A stretch of DNA of 13,174 nt, from assembly GCA_034696485.1 (NCBI GenBank), contig JAQIWT010000998.1, positions 1 to 13,174 of the forward strand, in the 5' to 3' direction. The DNA comes from Isohypsibius dastychi (lineage: Eukaryota > Tardigrada > Eutardigrada > Parachela > Isohypsibiidae). The position numbers and the translations under genes are program-made. Shown one piece after another: positions 1 to 9,221 of this stretch (position 1 is the stretch's first letter; the number at the start of each line of letters is the position of its first letter). The notes beneath the pieces are model-generated. The model was not told the origin of the DNA. It was given only the letters and a program-made list of their open reading frames with translations, and made no database searches.

Positions 1-99
1 CCCTATTGCCCCATAATGAAACCCCCTCTAATATCCAAAGGTCACCCCCTCCATTGCCCCAAAATGTCCGTTTTTCTACTTCCGACCGAACTATTTCAG

Positions 100-389
100 T
101 ATTCAATTCATGCATTCTACTCAAAGATGCGTTAAAACGCAAACCAACCCTGGAGGACGGCAAATGCTTGCACGGTCACTCCGACATGTGGTGCGTCAAC
201 AAAGATCACGCGAACCTGCTTCCACCCGATGGGTAAGTAATATCTTACAAGCAGATTTTTTTGAATAACAGATTACAAATTATGTGTTTGAGAACGAAGT
301 TAGCGGTACATACTGGTTCCTGCGCCTCGAACATCCTCAGCGTATATACTAAATAGAACGATTGTATTTTCAGACCAGTAGCTAGGTGA
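100..389 (+). CDS. 3' exons of a small cysteine-containing (three-finger-like) gene, upstream paralogue
   Basis: Two exons, 100-232 and 374-389, the gene start lying left of the window. A ctatttcag acceptor precedes base 100 and a gggtaagt donor follows base 232. The 141-bp intron ends attttcag, and the second exon continues the frame for five codons to TGA at 387-389. The visible protein has cysteines in the contexts SCILLK, GKC and MWCVNKD. The first exon is homologous to the last exon of the gene at 4391-5850: it has the same entry phase (1), and 17 residues separate its first two cysteines, as in that gene. It is nine codons shorter between the second and third cysteine. Differences between the copies keep the reading frame and many are conservative, which argues for coding sequence. 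The product is probably extracellular by analogy with the fuller copy, but no signal peptide is visible here. Function unknown. The terminal micro-exon is the least certain part. Confidence 0.5.
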
Positions 390-865
390 AGGCTCATCAG
401 CAATCAGCATCTAGAAACTTCGAATCGGCAATCGAGGAACCAAGCCTTCCTTTAACCATCAATCCTCAGTTTCAATGGTTTTGCATTTAAGCTTCATAGT
501 TACCTGATATCGCTTGCTGCCTGATGTTTCACTGGTCAGTAAGTTCTGACATTTCAGTTTTAGCTGCAGCGCAACAAGCAATCCACCATTTAAAACTCCC
601 ATCCATCTTCATAAATGGTAGTAAGTGTAGCTCGTATGCCGAACGTCGACAGTAAAAATCAGAATTAATTTCCATTTCTGCTGACATTGGAGCCAGTCAA
701 ACGATCTGTGCTTCACTCGTCAGTCAGCGGCCATATTTTGAAACTCGTTTTCCGAAAAATCTTTCTTTTGATCAGCTGCAGCTGTTCGTACAGCGAAAGC
801 AGTTTCCTGCGCTGCAGACGGAAACATACCGTACATCGGTGCCGAATGTTTTCTGGACCTGTGTT
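390..865. other. non-coding stretch, no gene seen
   Basis: No exon with paired splice sites and a coherent protein could be built here. Short open frames on both strands around 687-934 encode low-quality peptides and overlap each other. This is probably the 3' flank of the gene ending at 389. Confidence 0.4.
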
Positions 866-960
866 AAGTGAGTGAGTGAGTGAGGGTTTATTCCGTTCGG
901 CTCTTTCGAGCTGTACAAATGAGCCTGCAACCACCAGGTCACAAATGCCACGAGGATTAT
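866..960 (-). mobile_element. probable 3' end of a non-LTR retrotransposon with a (TCAC)n tail
   Basis: Read on the minus strand, this segment has a GC-balanced 3'UTR-like stretch, then AATAAA (complement of tttatt at 887-892), and then a tetranucleotide tail, about four GTGA units on the plus strand at 868-884. A polyadenylation-like signal followed directly by a short tandem tail is typical of the 3' ends of several LINE clades that end in microsatellites rather than poly(A). The body would extend to higher coordinates on the minus strand. No reverse-transcriptase motif is visible there, so this would be a 5'-truncated copy or a SINE-like derivative. The assignment rests only on the end structure. 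Confidence 0.4.
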
Positions 961-3900
961 TGAGGGAAAAAAACTCTAAAGAGGTTAAAAAAAACCCTCT
1001 CGTTAGTAAAAATATAAATAACCGTAAGGGGCATCAGGCAAGACAATAACAAAACATCAGATTTGGTAGTTAAATTTAGGCGAGAGAGGAGACCAGCACC
1101 CAGAAATAAGTCTTATAATGCATTGAAACAAAAAAGAACGAAAGACTGCTTTGCCCAAGCCAATGTGAACGCAGCAGTCATACTAACCTCAAAAATCCAT
1201 CAAAAGACATTAAATTACTAGAGAACATCGAAACCAAAATCAGGACAAATAGGCGACTGTGAATATCTGCGAAAACAAAACATAAGACAAGGTCGACAAC
1301 AACGAATTTAAGATAAAAAACTCAATGTGCTCCAGTCTGGAGAATGGTATTGCGCGGATCACAGTAAAACTCTGTAATGCTGTAAAAATGGACAAAGGCG
1401 ACCAGACAAATTTGGGAAATCCAGACGAGGGAGAACAGCTGATCAGCTGGCGCGATTAGTCAGACGAAGAGAGATGAGATTCGAATAACAAGGCCATGAA
1501 AGCAAATGCATGGAAAGGAGACAAGGAGAAAAAAACATGGCGGCTGACAATAGATTTGAATACAGCGAAGTTTAGCTAAGATTTGTACGAGGGACACACA
1601 CAAAAACTTTTCGGAAGCGTGGAAGATGCACTAAACGTGGAGATAGATTGAGGCTGGTCAGAATGAGATATGGAAGGACCCGAGGAGAGAAAGTGTGAAA
1701 GGAGAGGTACGTGAGGAAAAACAAACAATACTTGCTTGAAAAATGTCTTCAAGTGAAATTGTCGAGTCGGGAATCGTAAAATGGAATGTCCAGAATATTC
1801 ATATCCAGTGAATATCAAACTTCTGAAGTGACTTGCCCATGTAAACATCTCAAGCAAGAGTGCATCCAACCGCGGGTGACTCTCGGTTTGGGTAGTCTCA
1901 ACGAGACTGTCTCGGGAAAAAAAGAATGAAATTCGTAATTTCACTGGAGCATCAAACGTGAGGTATCATCAAAATATGCATTATTTGGGAAAAAGAACCG
2001 GGGGGGGGGGGTCGGTGCATGACCATCACAGACGCAAGCATTCGCTTTGCAGACTCGTTTTTATGAAAGTTTGGGATTTGGGGACAGTGCATTGACTATT
2101 TATTACCGCTGTCAATTTCTTATTGCAGCATACCGAGTTCATTTTGAAGGCAAAGTTATGTTCGATACTATGCACCTGCAAGAGTGCAACTACAAGACTG
2201 TCCAAGTTTTTTTGAGAGACTTCTATTTCTATGATTCAAACACAGGGCTCTAAACACAATACCGGAAAAATCGAACGGCCACAATATCAGATGACGTGAA
2301 TATTCGGTTAACCCTGGACAATCGGATATTTTGTTCACGAGTTTAATTCAGTCCAGCTAGCAGCATTTTCATTGCGTCAACCACTGGGCTGGCGTGGGAC
2401 CCTCACGGGGAATCAGGTGACGTTATAATCAGCATCAGTACTACTGGAGCGTATGGAGCGGACAAACTGGCCGGTTGTCCCTTGTCTGATCGGACAATCG
2501 GACACTTCCATCTGCTGATACAGCCGTCTGATTCGTCTGGTCGTGCGATATACTTGCCGGCAGACACTTTCACCAGACACTCTCGTCGGAGTCTTTTCAG
2601 AATTCTCGGCAGAAACGAGCAACTGGTTCTTATTACATAGTTCATCTGACATTGTTTGTTTGGCTCAGTATCTCCAGCAGAATTAGATTTGAATATCAAT
2701 AATAACGGGTCGACTCATCTTAACAAATGGGTCACATTCCCCGGAACTCTCAAAAAGTATCCGACGAAAGTGTATCGGACAAACGGATAAACTGGACGGC
2801 TATATCTGACGAAATTGTCCATTTCTCTGAAAAGCGAGCTCGGGTTGGCTTTCTTTGAGGAGAAAGAGCAAGATCGCGAAAAACAGTGTTGTTCATATCT
2901 GCGCGCTTCGCTTTCTGTGAGGATTTGACTAATCCTTTGCTGTTCTTCAATCAAATTTGTGAAGAGTAACCGAACTGAACTGAATGTTCCGTCAAAACGG
3001 TGCAGAAGGACTTGTTCATATCCTTCTGGCATCGCGCGTGGTCGTGCGCATGAGCCAAATAGTACAAAAATCAATCAAAACTTTGTGTATCAATAACTCA
3101 TTGCCATACCTATTGGTCGCAGCTACGCACATCAATCGATAGATCTTGAAGAGATATTTTGAATGATTTATAGTTTGATTGGGCCAGTTCAAAAAAACGG
3201 AGGTGTCCCTTATTTTAACAAATCACGGCAGTGTCCCCATATAGTGTCCTTGCTGGTAGATATGGTGACTGTAGTATAGCATTTTGCAGAAAGAAGCCCG
3301 CAGGAAACTTAGATTACGTATGTCGAACTAGCTTTGAATAACAAGGTGTTACCTGGAGACGAACCAGCACAGCAGCCTTTTGTCGTTTGACTATGATTTG
3401 AAAAAACATTTCATCATGTGTACTCATTCGTTCGATGCTGTAGTATATCAGTAATGCTGTAGTATTTGAGGAATGCAGACACTCAATGGAATTTTTGCGC
3501 CCAGGCAGGTTGCACTGTTAATCATCATACTAACTCGGGTTGTAACACGAGATAAACGAGATATCACAATTTACTTCAGCCTTCAACTGGAGCGCAATTA
3601 CACAAGACGCACGGACGGTGCGGGAGGCCTCGGGCTGCAGAATCCGGGTAGTCTAGTTCTTGTTGTAAATGCATGTAGGAAACGGAAAAAAAGATTCACG
3701 TGGTTTTTCTGAACAAACAGTACACATGTCACATTCCTAAATCCCCGGGTATGTGCTGAATGGCTAACCAATGTGTAGCCATTGCAAGCCGATAGGAAAA
3801 ATATTGTCGTTCGATAACTCTTCTCATGCGCAGTTTTCTGCAGCGAAACTGATTCTGTGCGAATTTACCTTTGCATACGCATATGGCACTATAAAACGAC

Positions 3901-4190
3901 CCGGAAAGAACACTACACCAGCCCTTGCTTACTTCAGACGCAGAGCTTGCGGTGTTGAAATGGTTTTGAGTAACTGCAAAACATTAGTAAAGCCATCGAG
4001 CCCCCCCCCCCCCTCGATATATGTTTATGATTTGATTATGTTGTAAGCTTATGTGGTTGAGCCGACATTTCAAGTTCGAGAACTTGATAACGTTATCCTT
4101 CAAAGCGTTCATCCGAAATTCCGAATATCGCTTCTCATGATGTTTTTGTATTTCCTCTCATCAGAGAATTCTCACCGAGGTTGCCCCCTT
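961..4190. other. 3.2-kb non-coding stretch, repeat-rich, no gene supported
   Basis: No exon chain is recognisable on either strand. The first kilobase is purine-rich on the plus strand and may be the body of the retroelement ending at 866. A run of 12 G lies at 2000-2011 and a run of 13 C at 4001-4013. Minus-strand open frames at 1576-1944, 2403-2699 and 2715-3074 have no recognisable domain and no partner exons. The words ggacaatcgga and tatcggac recur around 2318-2795 without a clear repeat unit. Confidence 0.4.
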
Positions 4191-4282
4191 GGCAAAATTT
4201 TGCCAGAACTGCATTTGTTGTTTTGCGACAAAACGTGGCAAAATTTTGCCAAAACTGCATTTGTTGTTTTGCGACAATACGT
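4191..4282. repeat. two-copy 46-bp tandem duplication with palindromic cores
   Basis: Units 4191-4236 and 4237-4282 differ at two positions. Each begins with the 14-bp perfect palindrome ggcaaaattttgcc and ends in cgacaaaacgt or cgacaatacgt. 46 is not a multiple of three, so this is not a protein repeat. It lies about 110 bp upstream of the first in-frame ATG of the following gene. Confidence 0.85.
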
Positions 4283-4390
4283 GCTCTCGACTTGTCAACT
4301 GCGAATTCGGTCATAACCAGTATTTTGATTGCACTTGGTCTAGCAGAATACGCGGTCAAGAAGTTGGTCGGCAGCACGGAGAGTACGAAA

Positions 4391-5850
4391 ATGGTATCCG
4401 GTTTTAGTACCCCACCCCCAGCACAGCATGACTCTGGGCCATGGACTCCACAACTTGTAGGACTTCACAGTTCTTCGTCCTCTCCCTCCATGACTCAAAC
4501 GGCCTCCTCCTCGCAACGAAACGATCCAGAATCGTCTACCTCCCACAAAAGCACCTCACTGCCCTCAGTTTCGTCTCCAACAGGTAGGGCTCAGAATCTG
4601 TAATACATAATTCTGTAAGCTAGTATTTTCGTAGCAGTTCTCAGCCGTCTTCTCTGTCAGCAATGTGGCAACGGGAGTTATGAAGGAGTTGTGATCAGCC
4701 ACGGAGTACAATGCCCACGCCCGCCTCGTAATCATTACCCTTCGACGTGTCCAAGAGGCACTGACAGGTGCATGTCGTTCATGTTGAGAACATTCCTTGA
4801 GGACGAATCTAATCCGATCGCCATAATCCGTGAGTTCACATGAATGTTATAAAGTGCAGCCGTCTGCATAGTGCGGAAATCGCGATTTTTTCCCGATGCC
4901 AGAATGAATCACACACCTAATTTCAAATCGGCCTATCTCGGTATCGAGCTATCTCAGAATCACATCATGCAAAATCAACGTTCACGTGATGATATCCATC
5001 CGAGTTAGAACAATAAGCTCAGTGTTCATAGGGTTCATTTCGGCTGTGTGAGCCATTTTGGCGTCATGTCACTCAATCAGGAAAAATCGCAATCGATCCA
5101 CTGATATGTTCGGTATTGACTCAACATGTCAACATCGCTGTCGCCTAATCATCGATTCAGGCAAATTGACTGATACCGCCGCAATCCAAGAAAGATTATA
5201 ATTCTTGCCAAAATTCTGCACCTTGCTTGAATCGAAGATTTTGTCATCTGTCCACTCCACGGTGGTTGATCAGGCACACAAAGAAATCGGTGCGATCTAC
5301 GAGTACCAAAATTGAAAATCCGTTGAGTTTGCATGCCACCCTTAATAATCAACACTTCTCACAATTAGGCAGTGTTTTGGTATGGCCGGGCGAAAGTCGA
5401 GGATTCCAAATGTGCAGCTAGCTGTCCTTTCGCCGTATGTCTTCTGTGAGGGATGGCATGCACACTTATCTCGTTTTGTGACGTTTTGTACAACGCTTGT
5501 ACACAGGATGGGGCTGATCTCTCAGACTGGCATCGAGATGAGCATTTCAGAATATTCAAGCTTTTTCCTCTATATCAATCCCAGGAAACCTTTTTTCAAT
5601 TTCCTACTTTTGCCCTGAGCAGCGTCGTTTTAATTATATGTCAATGCTTAGGGGGATACTTCCAACTGGAATTTCAGAATTTCGAACATGCATTGTACTC
5701 AAAGAATGGTTGGAACGGAATCCAGCCCTCGCAGACAACAGATGCGCGGAAAAGTGGGAAGATTTGGATGAATGGGAACGTCAGCTGCGCCGATGGTGCA
5801 TCAACGAAGATCAAGAAAATATACCTGCAGAAAACCTCGAGGTCTTTTGA
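4391..5850 (+). CDS. small 8-cysteine protein, Ly6/three-finger-like, with Ser/Thr/Pro-rich N-terminal part
   Basis: Three exons: 4391-4583, 4638-4829 and 5678-5850 (TGA at 5848-5850), 185 codons plus stop. Both introns are phase 1: a 54-bp one (donor gtaggg, acceptor gtagcag) and an 848-bp one (donor gtgagt, acceptor atttcag). Exon 1 encodes a Ser/Thr/Pro-rich stretch of about 64 residues with no cysteine. Exon 2 carries LLCQQC, a third cysteine 15 residues on, then STCPRGTDRC. Exon 3 carries cysteines in FRTCIV, NRC and RWCIN. An initial CxxC, a central CPxGxDxC and a terminal C-x-N resemble secreted or GPI-anchored Ly6/uPAR-type domains (family knowledge); membership is inference. The start is uncertain: the frame stays open upstream of ATG 4391 and includes hydrophobic ILIALGLA (about 4322-4345), possibly the end of a signal peptide completed by an unseen exon. 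No GPI tail is apparent. Paralogue exons lie at 100-389. Confidence 0.6.
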
Positions 5851-5883
5851 TATTAGGGAGAACCTCGAGGTTCTCCCAAATAT
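5850..5883. repeat. 34-bp near-perfect palindrome at the stop codon
   Basis: A perfect 22-bp palindrome (5856-5877, half-site gggagaacctc) is extended by atatt/aatat after one mismatch on each side. Its core aacctcgaggt is also present at 5833-5843 as the last codons of the preceding gene, 28 bp upstream, itself in an imperfect palindrome. It could form a hairpin in the 3' end of that transcript. Function unknown. Confidence 0.85.
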
Positions 5884-7120
5884 AATGTCCCCCCAACTTT
5901 TCTGGATTCAGTTACATTATGGTTCATTTTATTTAATATCTCTCTCTCTACCTCTTGCTACGGCACATGTTTTCGTTTCTTTGTCATATGACAAGCATTT
6001 TTATTTGTCTTCCTTCGTTATTATTTCTGTTTGAAGTTACAGTTATTCTTTGTGCTGTAACCATAGAAATTTTATGAATAGTTCTGGATTTTTTGTATGG
6101 ATGCTACCAAAATTCGCACATTTTCACTGATGTTCGTATGTGAAAATGCCAGCGTGAAATAAGAATAATTCAAAATTCGGCAGCTTAATCTTGATGGCGA
6201 TTTTGCGAAAAAGGAGATCAATTCCTCAGCAAAAAAAGAATGTTTTAAGTAAGATAAGAATATAGAGGATTATACTGAAATTTATTAGTTCAAATTATTA
6301 TTACTGTCATTATTTAAGATAATATTTTAAATCAACTCGAAAAAACAACGTATACTAATTGGTAATTAGCGTATACTGCGGGCAAGTTTGGCTTCAAAAC
6401 ACCAGAGCACAAGCACGAAGAGATCATCAGCATCTGCGAAAACTGAACAGCAATGATAAACCTGCCATACGAGTTACAATACAGTTTTATTAATAACGAT
6501 TCGGTATGGCCGGGTTTAAATCATTGAAATTTATTAAATAGTCCCAACTTCGGCTGTGCATATGATTTTTTTCAGATTCATAACTAATAAGCGGTGCTGA
6601 AGCGGCGCTTTTCAAACTACCAAGGGGAACCAATCAACCTACACTTTTTGATTGGAGGCATCTAACACAATCTTTGTTTGCGTGCAATTTAAATTCTTCC
6701 AAGTTTACACTATAATGTAAATTGATTTTGGCGCTTTGTTTCTGATATTTTCACTTAAAATGGAAGATTGCTTGAAAGATTGCTCACCATGACTCGCCCA
6801 TACACTCCTCACTCTATTCTTTTTTATCCTCCCGATAAATCGGTGGTATTGAGTTTCGACTTAGTCAATCAAGACTGCGGGCCCCGATTGGTAGACAGAA
6901 GCGGTTGCGGTCTTAATTTACTGAATCAAAACAGCTTACCACCGATTTATCGGGAGGATAGAGTCAAGCAAATGATTCGAATTGTTTCGAATATTGCCCA
7001 AAATCCTAGGCGACACCGCGATGAAGTTATTTGCCCATGCATCTCTCGCGCCGTTCTCAATTTGTTTTAAACTGTGTTCGTTCCTGCACGTTTCCCTTCC
7101 GAGTGGTCGCCCTTACTCAA
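5884..7120. other. AT-rich intergenic stretch
   Basis: No gene is seen. The stretch is AT-rich between about 5930 and 6770. It contains a minor inverted repeat at 6350-6376 (gtatac-taatt against aatta-gc-gtatac) and the large foldback at 6825-6960. No S1-S6 or C-linker exon belonging to the channel at 7556 was found here. Confidence 0.4.
6825..6960. repeat. foldback element with 24-bp perfect arms
   Basis: Bases 6825-6848 are the exact reverse complement of 6937-6960 (outer end tatcctcccg). Weaker complementarity continues inward for about 30 more bases on each side, for example around aatcaagac (6867) against gtcttaattt (6910), leaving a loop of roughly 25 bp near 6885. This gives a hairpin of about 136 nt. 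It could be a small foldback/MITE-like element or a long-hairpin RNA precursor. An open frame runs through it but looks incidental. Confidence 0.8.
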
Positions 7121-7555
7121 TCCGATTGTTCCCTCGAAATTGTCCCCCGAAATGTCCCCTCAAAATTGTCCCCACCAAACTGTCCCCTCCGATTTGTCCC
7201 TCCGGAATTGTCCCCTTTAAACTGCCCCTCGAAATTGTCCCCTCCGATTAGTCACCCAAAATTTTTCCCCCATAAATGTCCCCTCCAATTCGTCCCCCCC
7301 CCCCCCTAAATCGTCCCCACCGATTCGTCCCACGAAATTGTCCCCTCTAAACTGTCCTCTCAAAAGTGCCGCCTATAAACTGTCCTCTACAAACTGTACC
7401 TTCAAACGTACCGCCTCCAAACTGTCCCCTCGAAATTGTCCCCTCCAAACTGTCCTCTCAAAAGTGCCGCCTCCAAACTGTCCCCTCGAAACTGTCCTAC
7501 CAAAAAAGCCGCCTCCAAACTGTCCCCTTTGAACTGTCCCGAAATTGTCCCCCAG
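7121..7555. repeat. 14-bp minisatellite, consensus like ccaaactgtcccct
   Basis: About 30 degenerate units, for example ccaaactgtcccct, cgaaattgtcccct and ccaaactgtcctct, run without a break to the first channel exon and include a run of 13 C at 7294-7306. In the right half there is a higher-order pattern in which caaaagtgccgcct-type units alternate with gtcccct-type units. Unit length is not divisible by three, so the open frames crossing it are not proteins. It would form the end of the intron before the channel exon, supplying a pyrimidine-rich tract. Confidence 0.85.
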
Positions 7556-7571
7556 GACAAGGGGACAATTT
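7542..7571. repeat. 11-bp inverted repeat spanning the presumed splice acceptor
   Basis: aaattgtcccc (7542-7552) and ggggacaattt (7561-7571) are exact reverse complements around an 8-base loop that contains the cag acceptor at 7553-7555. The right arm is an inverted copy of a minisatellite unit. If the acceptor is instead ataag at 7580-7584, the whole hairpin is intronic. Confidence 0.75.
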
Positions 7572-7976
7572 GGTCGGCTATAAGCGTCCCCCTGTTCAAA
7601 AACCTGGAGGATCATATTTTGAAGAGTTTTGCGCCAGCTGTTCGCCGGTACTTGTTCCCTCCTGCCGAATATATCATCCAGCATGGTGATTTAATTAACG
7701 AGTTCTTCATTATCCGTCGCGGTGTTTGTCAGATTTTCCATCCTGCGCATGCCAGTATGGTTATCGGAGAACTGCTGCCTGGAATGTATTTTGGTGAAAT
7801 TGAATTTCTGTGCAATCACAACGAAATTGTCAGTATTAAAACTGTCACACATTGTGAAGTCTTGACCATTCCACGGACAGCGTTCGATTTAGTCGCGGCA
7901 CGTGTGCCATGGTATAGTCACCAGATGAAGCTCATTGGTGAAAACACGAAGTACTACCAGGACATGCGCAATGTAG
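7556..7976 (+). CDS. channel exon A: isolated cyclic-nucleotide-binding domain
   Basis: Encodes about 140 residues. The CNBD opens with VPLFKNLEDHILKSF, followed by the beta-roll signature PPAEYIIQHGD, the GMYFGEI phosphate-binding-cassette start (FGE codons 7790-7798) and ending near EVLTIPRTAFDLV. The usual Arg-Thr-Ala of the cassette is replaced by EIVSIKTV, so cyclic-phosphate binding is doubtful. The acceptor is cag at 7553-7555 (phase 0), or ataag at 7584. The donor is tag|gtgaga at 7977 (phase 1). The S1-S6 and C-linker that should precede this CNBD are not in the window. Confidence 0.75.
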
Positions 7977-8157
7977 GTGAGAAAACATGTATTCACCACA
8001 TTTTCCTTGTATATACCGCATGTAATAGCAAGGGGGTGAGGCATGTGAAAAGTGGGTTCCAGCAGCAGTACTCAAAGGTCTGTGCTAGCAAGGCCGTCAT
8101 GCCACCAGAAATATGTCTCAATCAAGCGTGCAACTCAAGTGCAATAATAAAACGGGA

Positions 8158-8168
8158 CCCCCCCCCCC
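8158..8168. repeat. C11 homopolymer in the intron between channel exons A and B
   Basis: One of a set of long G or C runs confined to non-coding DNA in this window: 2000-2011 (G12), 4001-4013 (C13), 7294-7306 (C13), 8158-8168 (C11), 9064-9073 (G10) and 12982-12995 (C14). None falls in a supported exon. Confidence 0.85.
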
Positions 8169-8316
8169 ACACACAAATTAGCCCCTATTACTAGAATTAT
8201 GACTTATTAGTGGCTCTCCCTGCTGTTATTTTGAAATAATTTTGGGCCTTACCTCGAACGACCATTCATCTTTACTCTTTTATGGATCTTTATTTATCTA
8301 CTGTATTGTGTTTCAG

Positions 8317-8818
8317 CTCTTTCTGCAAGGGGGCTGACAAAGAAGCGGAGAGAGGAGTCGCCACCAAGAATGACAAAAGCGCAGAAGCGTAAGCTAATAT
8401 TCAACGATGACTTCACATCGCTCAGCGTTCCCCACGTGGTCACCTACCTGTACCGCTGCTTTATGAGCAAAACGTTCAAAATTGACGGAAACTTTCTGTT
8501 TTATTGGGAGCTAGTTCGGCTGGTTGCATCTGTTGTGGTTTTCATCATGACGCTGCTTCAAGTTACATACGCAAACATGTCTACAGGATATACGGTGATT
8601 ATGTATCTGTTCGACGCTTATGCATTCATCGACATTTACCTGAAATTCCACGTTCAGTATTATAACGAATCCAATGTTATTGTGGTCCACCCGTACATGA
8701 CAGCTTTTTCACGGAGGGAGGAACGTGGAACAGACCTGAATTACTCTATCTGGGCTTGTACCTACGGCTGAACAGAATTCTCCAGATATACAGGATACCC
8801 CTCGCATTCTTTTTCTAT
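8317..8818 (+). CDS. channel exon B: S1, S2, (missing S3), S4 of the next repeat
   Basis: A tgtgtttcag acceptor joins exon A in phase (G|CT). A basic linker (LTKKRREESPPR) leads to S1 (about YWELVRLVASVVVFIMTLL) and S2 (about IMYLFDAYAFIDIYLKFHV), then VVHPYMTA. That frame ends at TGA 8769-8771. S4 is read in another frame from about 8740: PELLYLGL, YLRLNRILQIYR, PLAFFFY, ending at donor tat|gtaaga in phase 0. The exon is one base short of 3n for its entry and exit phases. About 20 residues, corresponding to S3 in the following repeat, are absent. The T5 run at 8705-8709 is one candidate site for a one-base loss, but that alone would not restore S3. Confidence 0.7.
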
Positions 8819-8874
8819 GTAAGAGTTTGGCTTTCTACGGAAAAAGTATGTCGTTTGAAATGGGGTTATTTCAG

Positions 8875-9022
8875 GAATCAGATATCAAGAAGAATCAGGG
8901 TAAACTGATGCTGCTGAAGTTCGCGCTTTACTTTCTGCTATTCATCATACTTGCCACATCGATGCCGTATGTCGTTGCCTGCCCACCGCTCCCGTGTGGC
9001 TCGAATCAGAATTTCTGCAAAT
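8875..9022 (+). CDS. channel exon C: S4-S5 linker, S5 and outer turret
   Basis: Follows a 56-bp intron (gtaaga to atttcag) and joins S4 in phase 0, giving FFFY-ESDIKKNQGK, as expected for an S4-S5 linker. S5 is about LMLLKFALYFLLFIILATS, followed by MPYVVACPP and a cysteine-containing extracellular loop (CPPLPCGSNQNFCK). The donor is aat|gtaagg at 9023 in phase 1. The following 199-bp intron contains a run of 10 G at 9064-9073. Confidence 0.75.
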
Positions 9023-9221
9023 GTAAGGCATTAGTCCTATATGAAATCAATCGCTGATAAGCCGGGGGGGGGGAGATTTTCAGCTCGTAATTTCGTATCT
9101 TCTGTCACATTTGCTCTACTGCTGCGGCCAACTAATGATCTCTGCTAGTCACCCACAAATTTGCCACTCATTTACCCTCATTATGAATTATCCTTGTAAA
9201 CGCCGTTTAATCTGCTTACAG

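Noticed and set aside
1576-1944. Minus-strand open frame of 122 codons
   Set aside because: Composition is Phe/Ser-rich as expected from purine-rich plus-strand DNA. It shows no domain and no reverse-transcriptase motif, though it may be decayed retroelement body.
2403-3074. Overlapping minus-strand open frames of 66-119 codons
   Set aside because: Several frames are open at once, no domain or splice partner is recognisable, and the DNA contains recurring short words that keep frames open by chance.
5678-5850. Reading the last exon of the small gene as a channel C-linker leading into exon A
   Set aside because: The LKEWL and EKWEDLDEW stretches loosely resemble C-linker helices and an exon ending at 5838 would join 7556 in phase 0, but the three conserved cysteines, the paralogue at 100-232 and the phase-1 joins to the cysteine-rich exon 4638-4829 fit a separate gene much better.
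5379-6513. Shared 12-mer ggtatggccggg at about 5379 and 6503
   Set aside because: Flanks do not align and a few matches of this length are expected by chance in 13 kb.
6768-7070. Open frame of 100 codons
   Set aside because: It runs through both arms of the foldback, has no recognisable domain and no splice connection to the channel or the small gene.
7121-7555. CRISPR-like array
   Set aside because: Units are 14 bp, contiguous and degenerate, with no unique spacers, in a eukaryotic context.
7031-7689. Several open frames with repeated Asn-Cys-Pro-Leu-like motifs
   Set aside because: They are translations of the 14-bp minisatellite. The unit is not a multiple of three and all frames give similar repetitive peptides.
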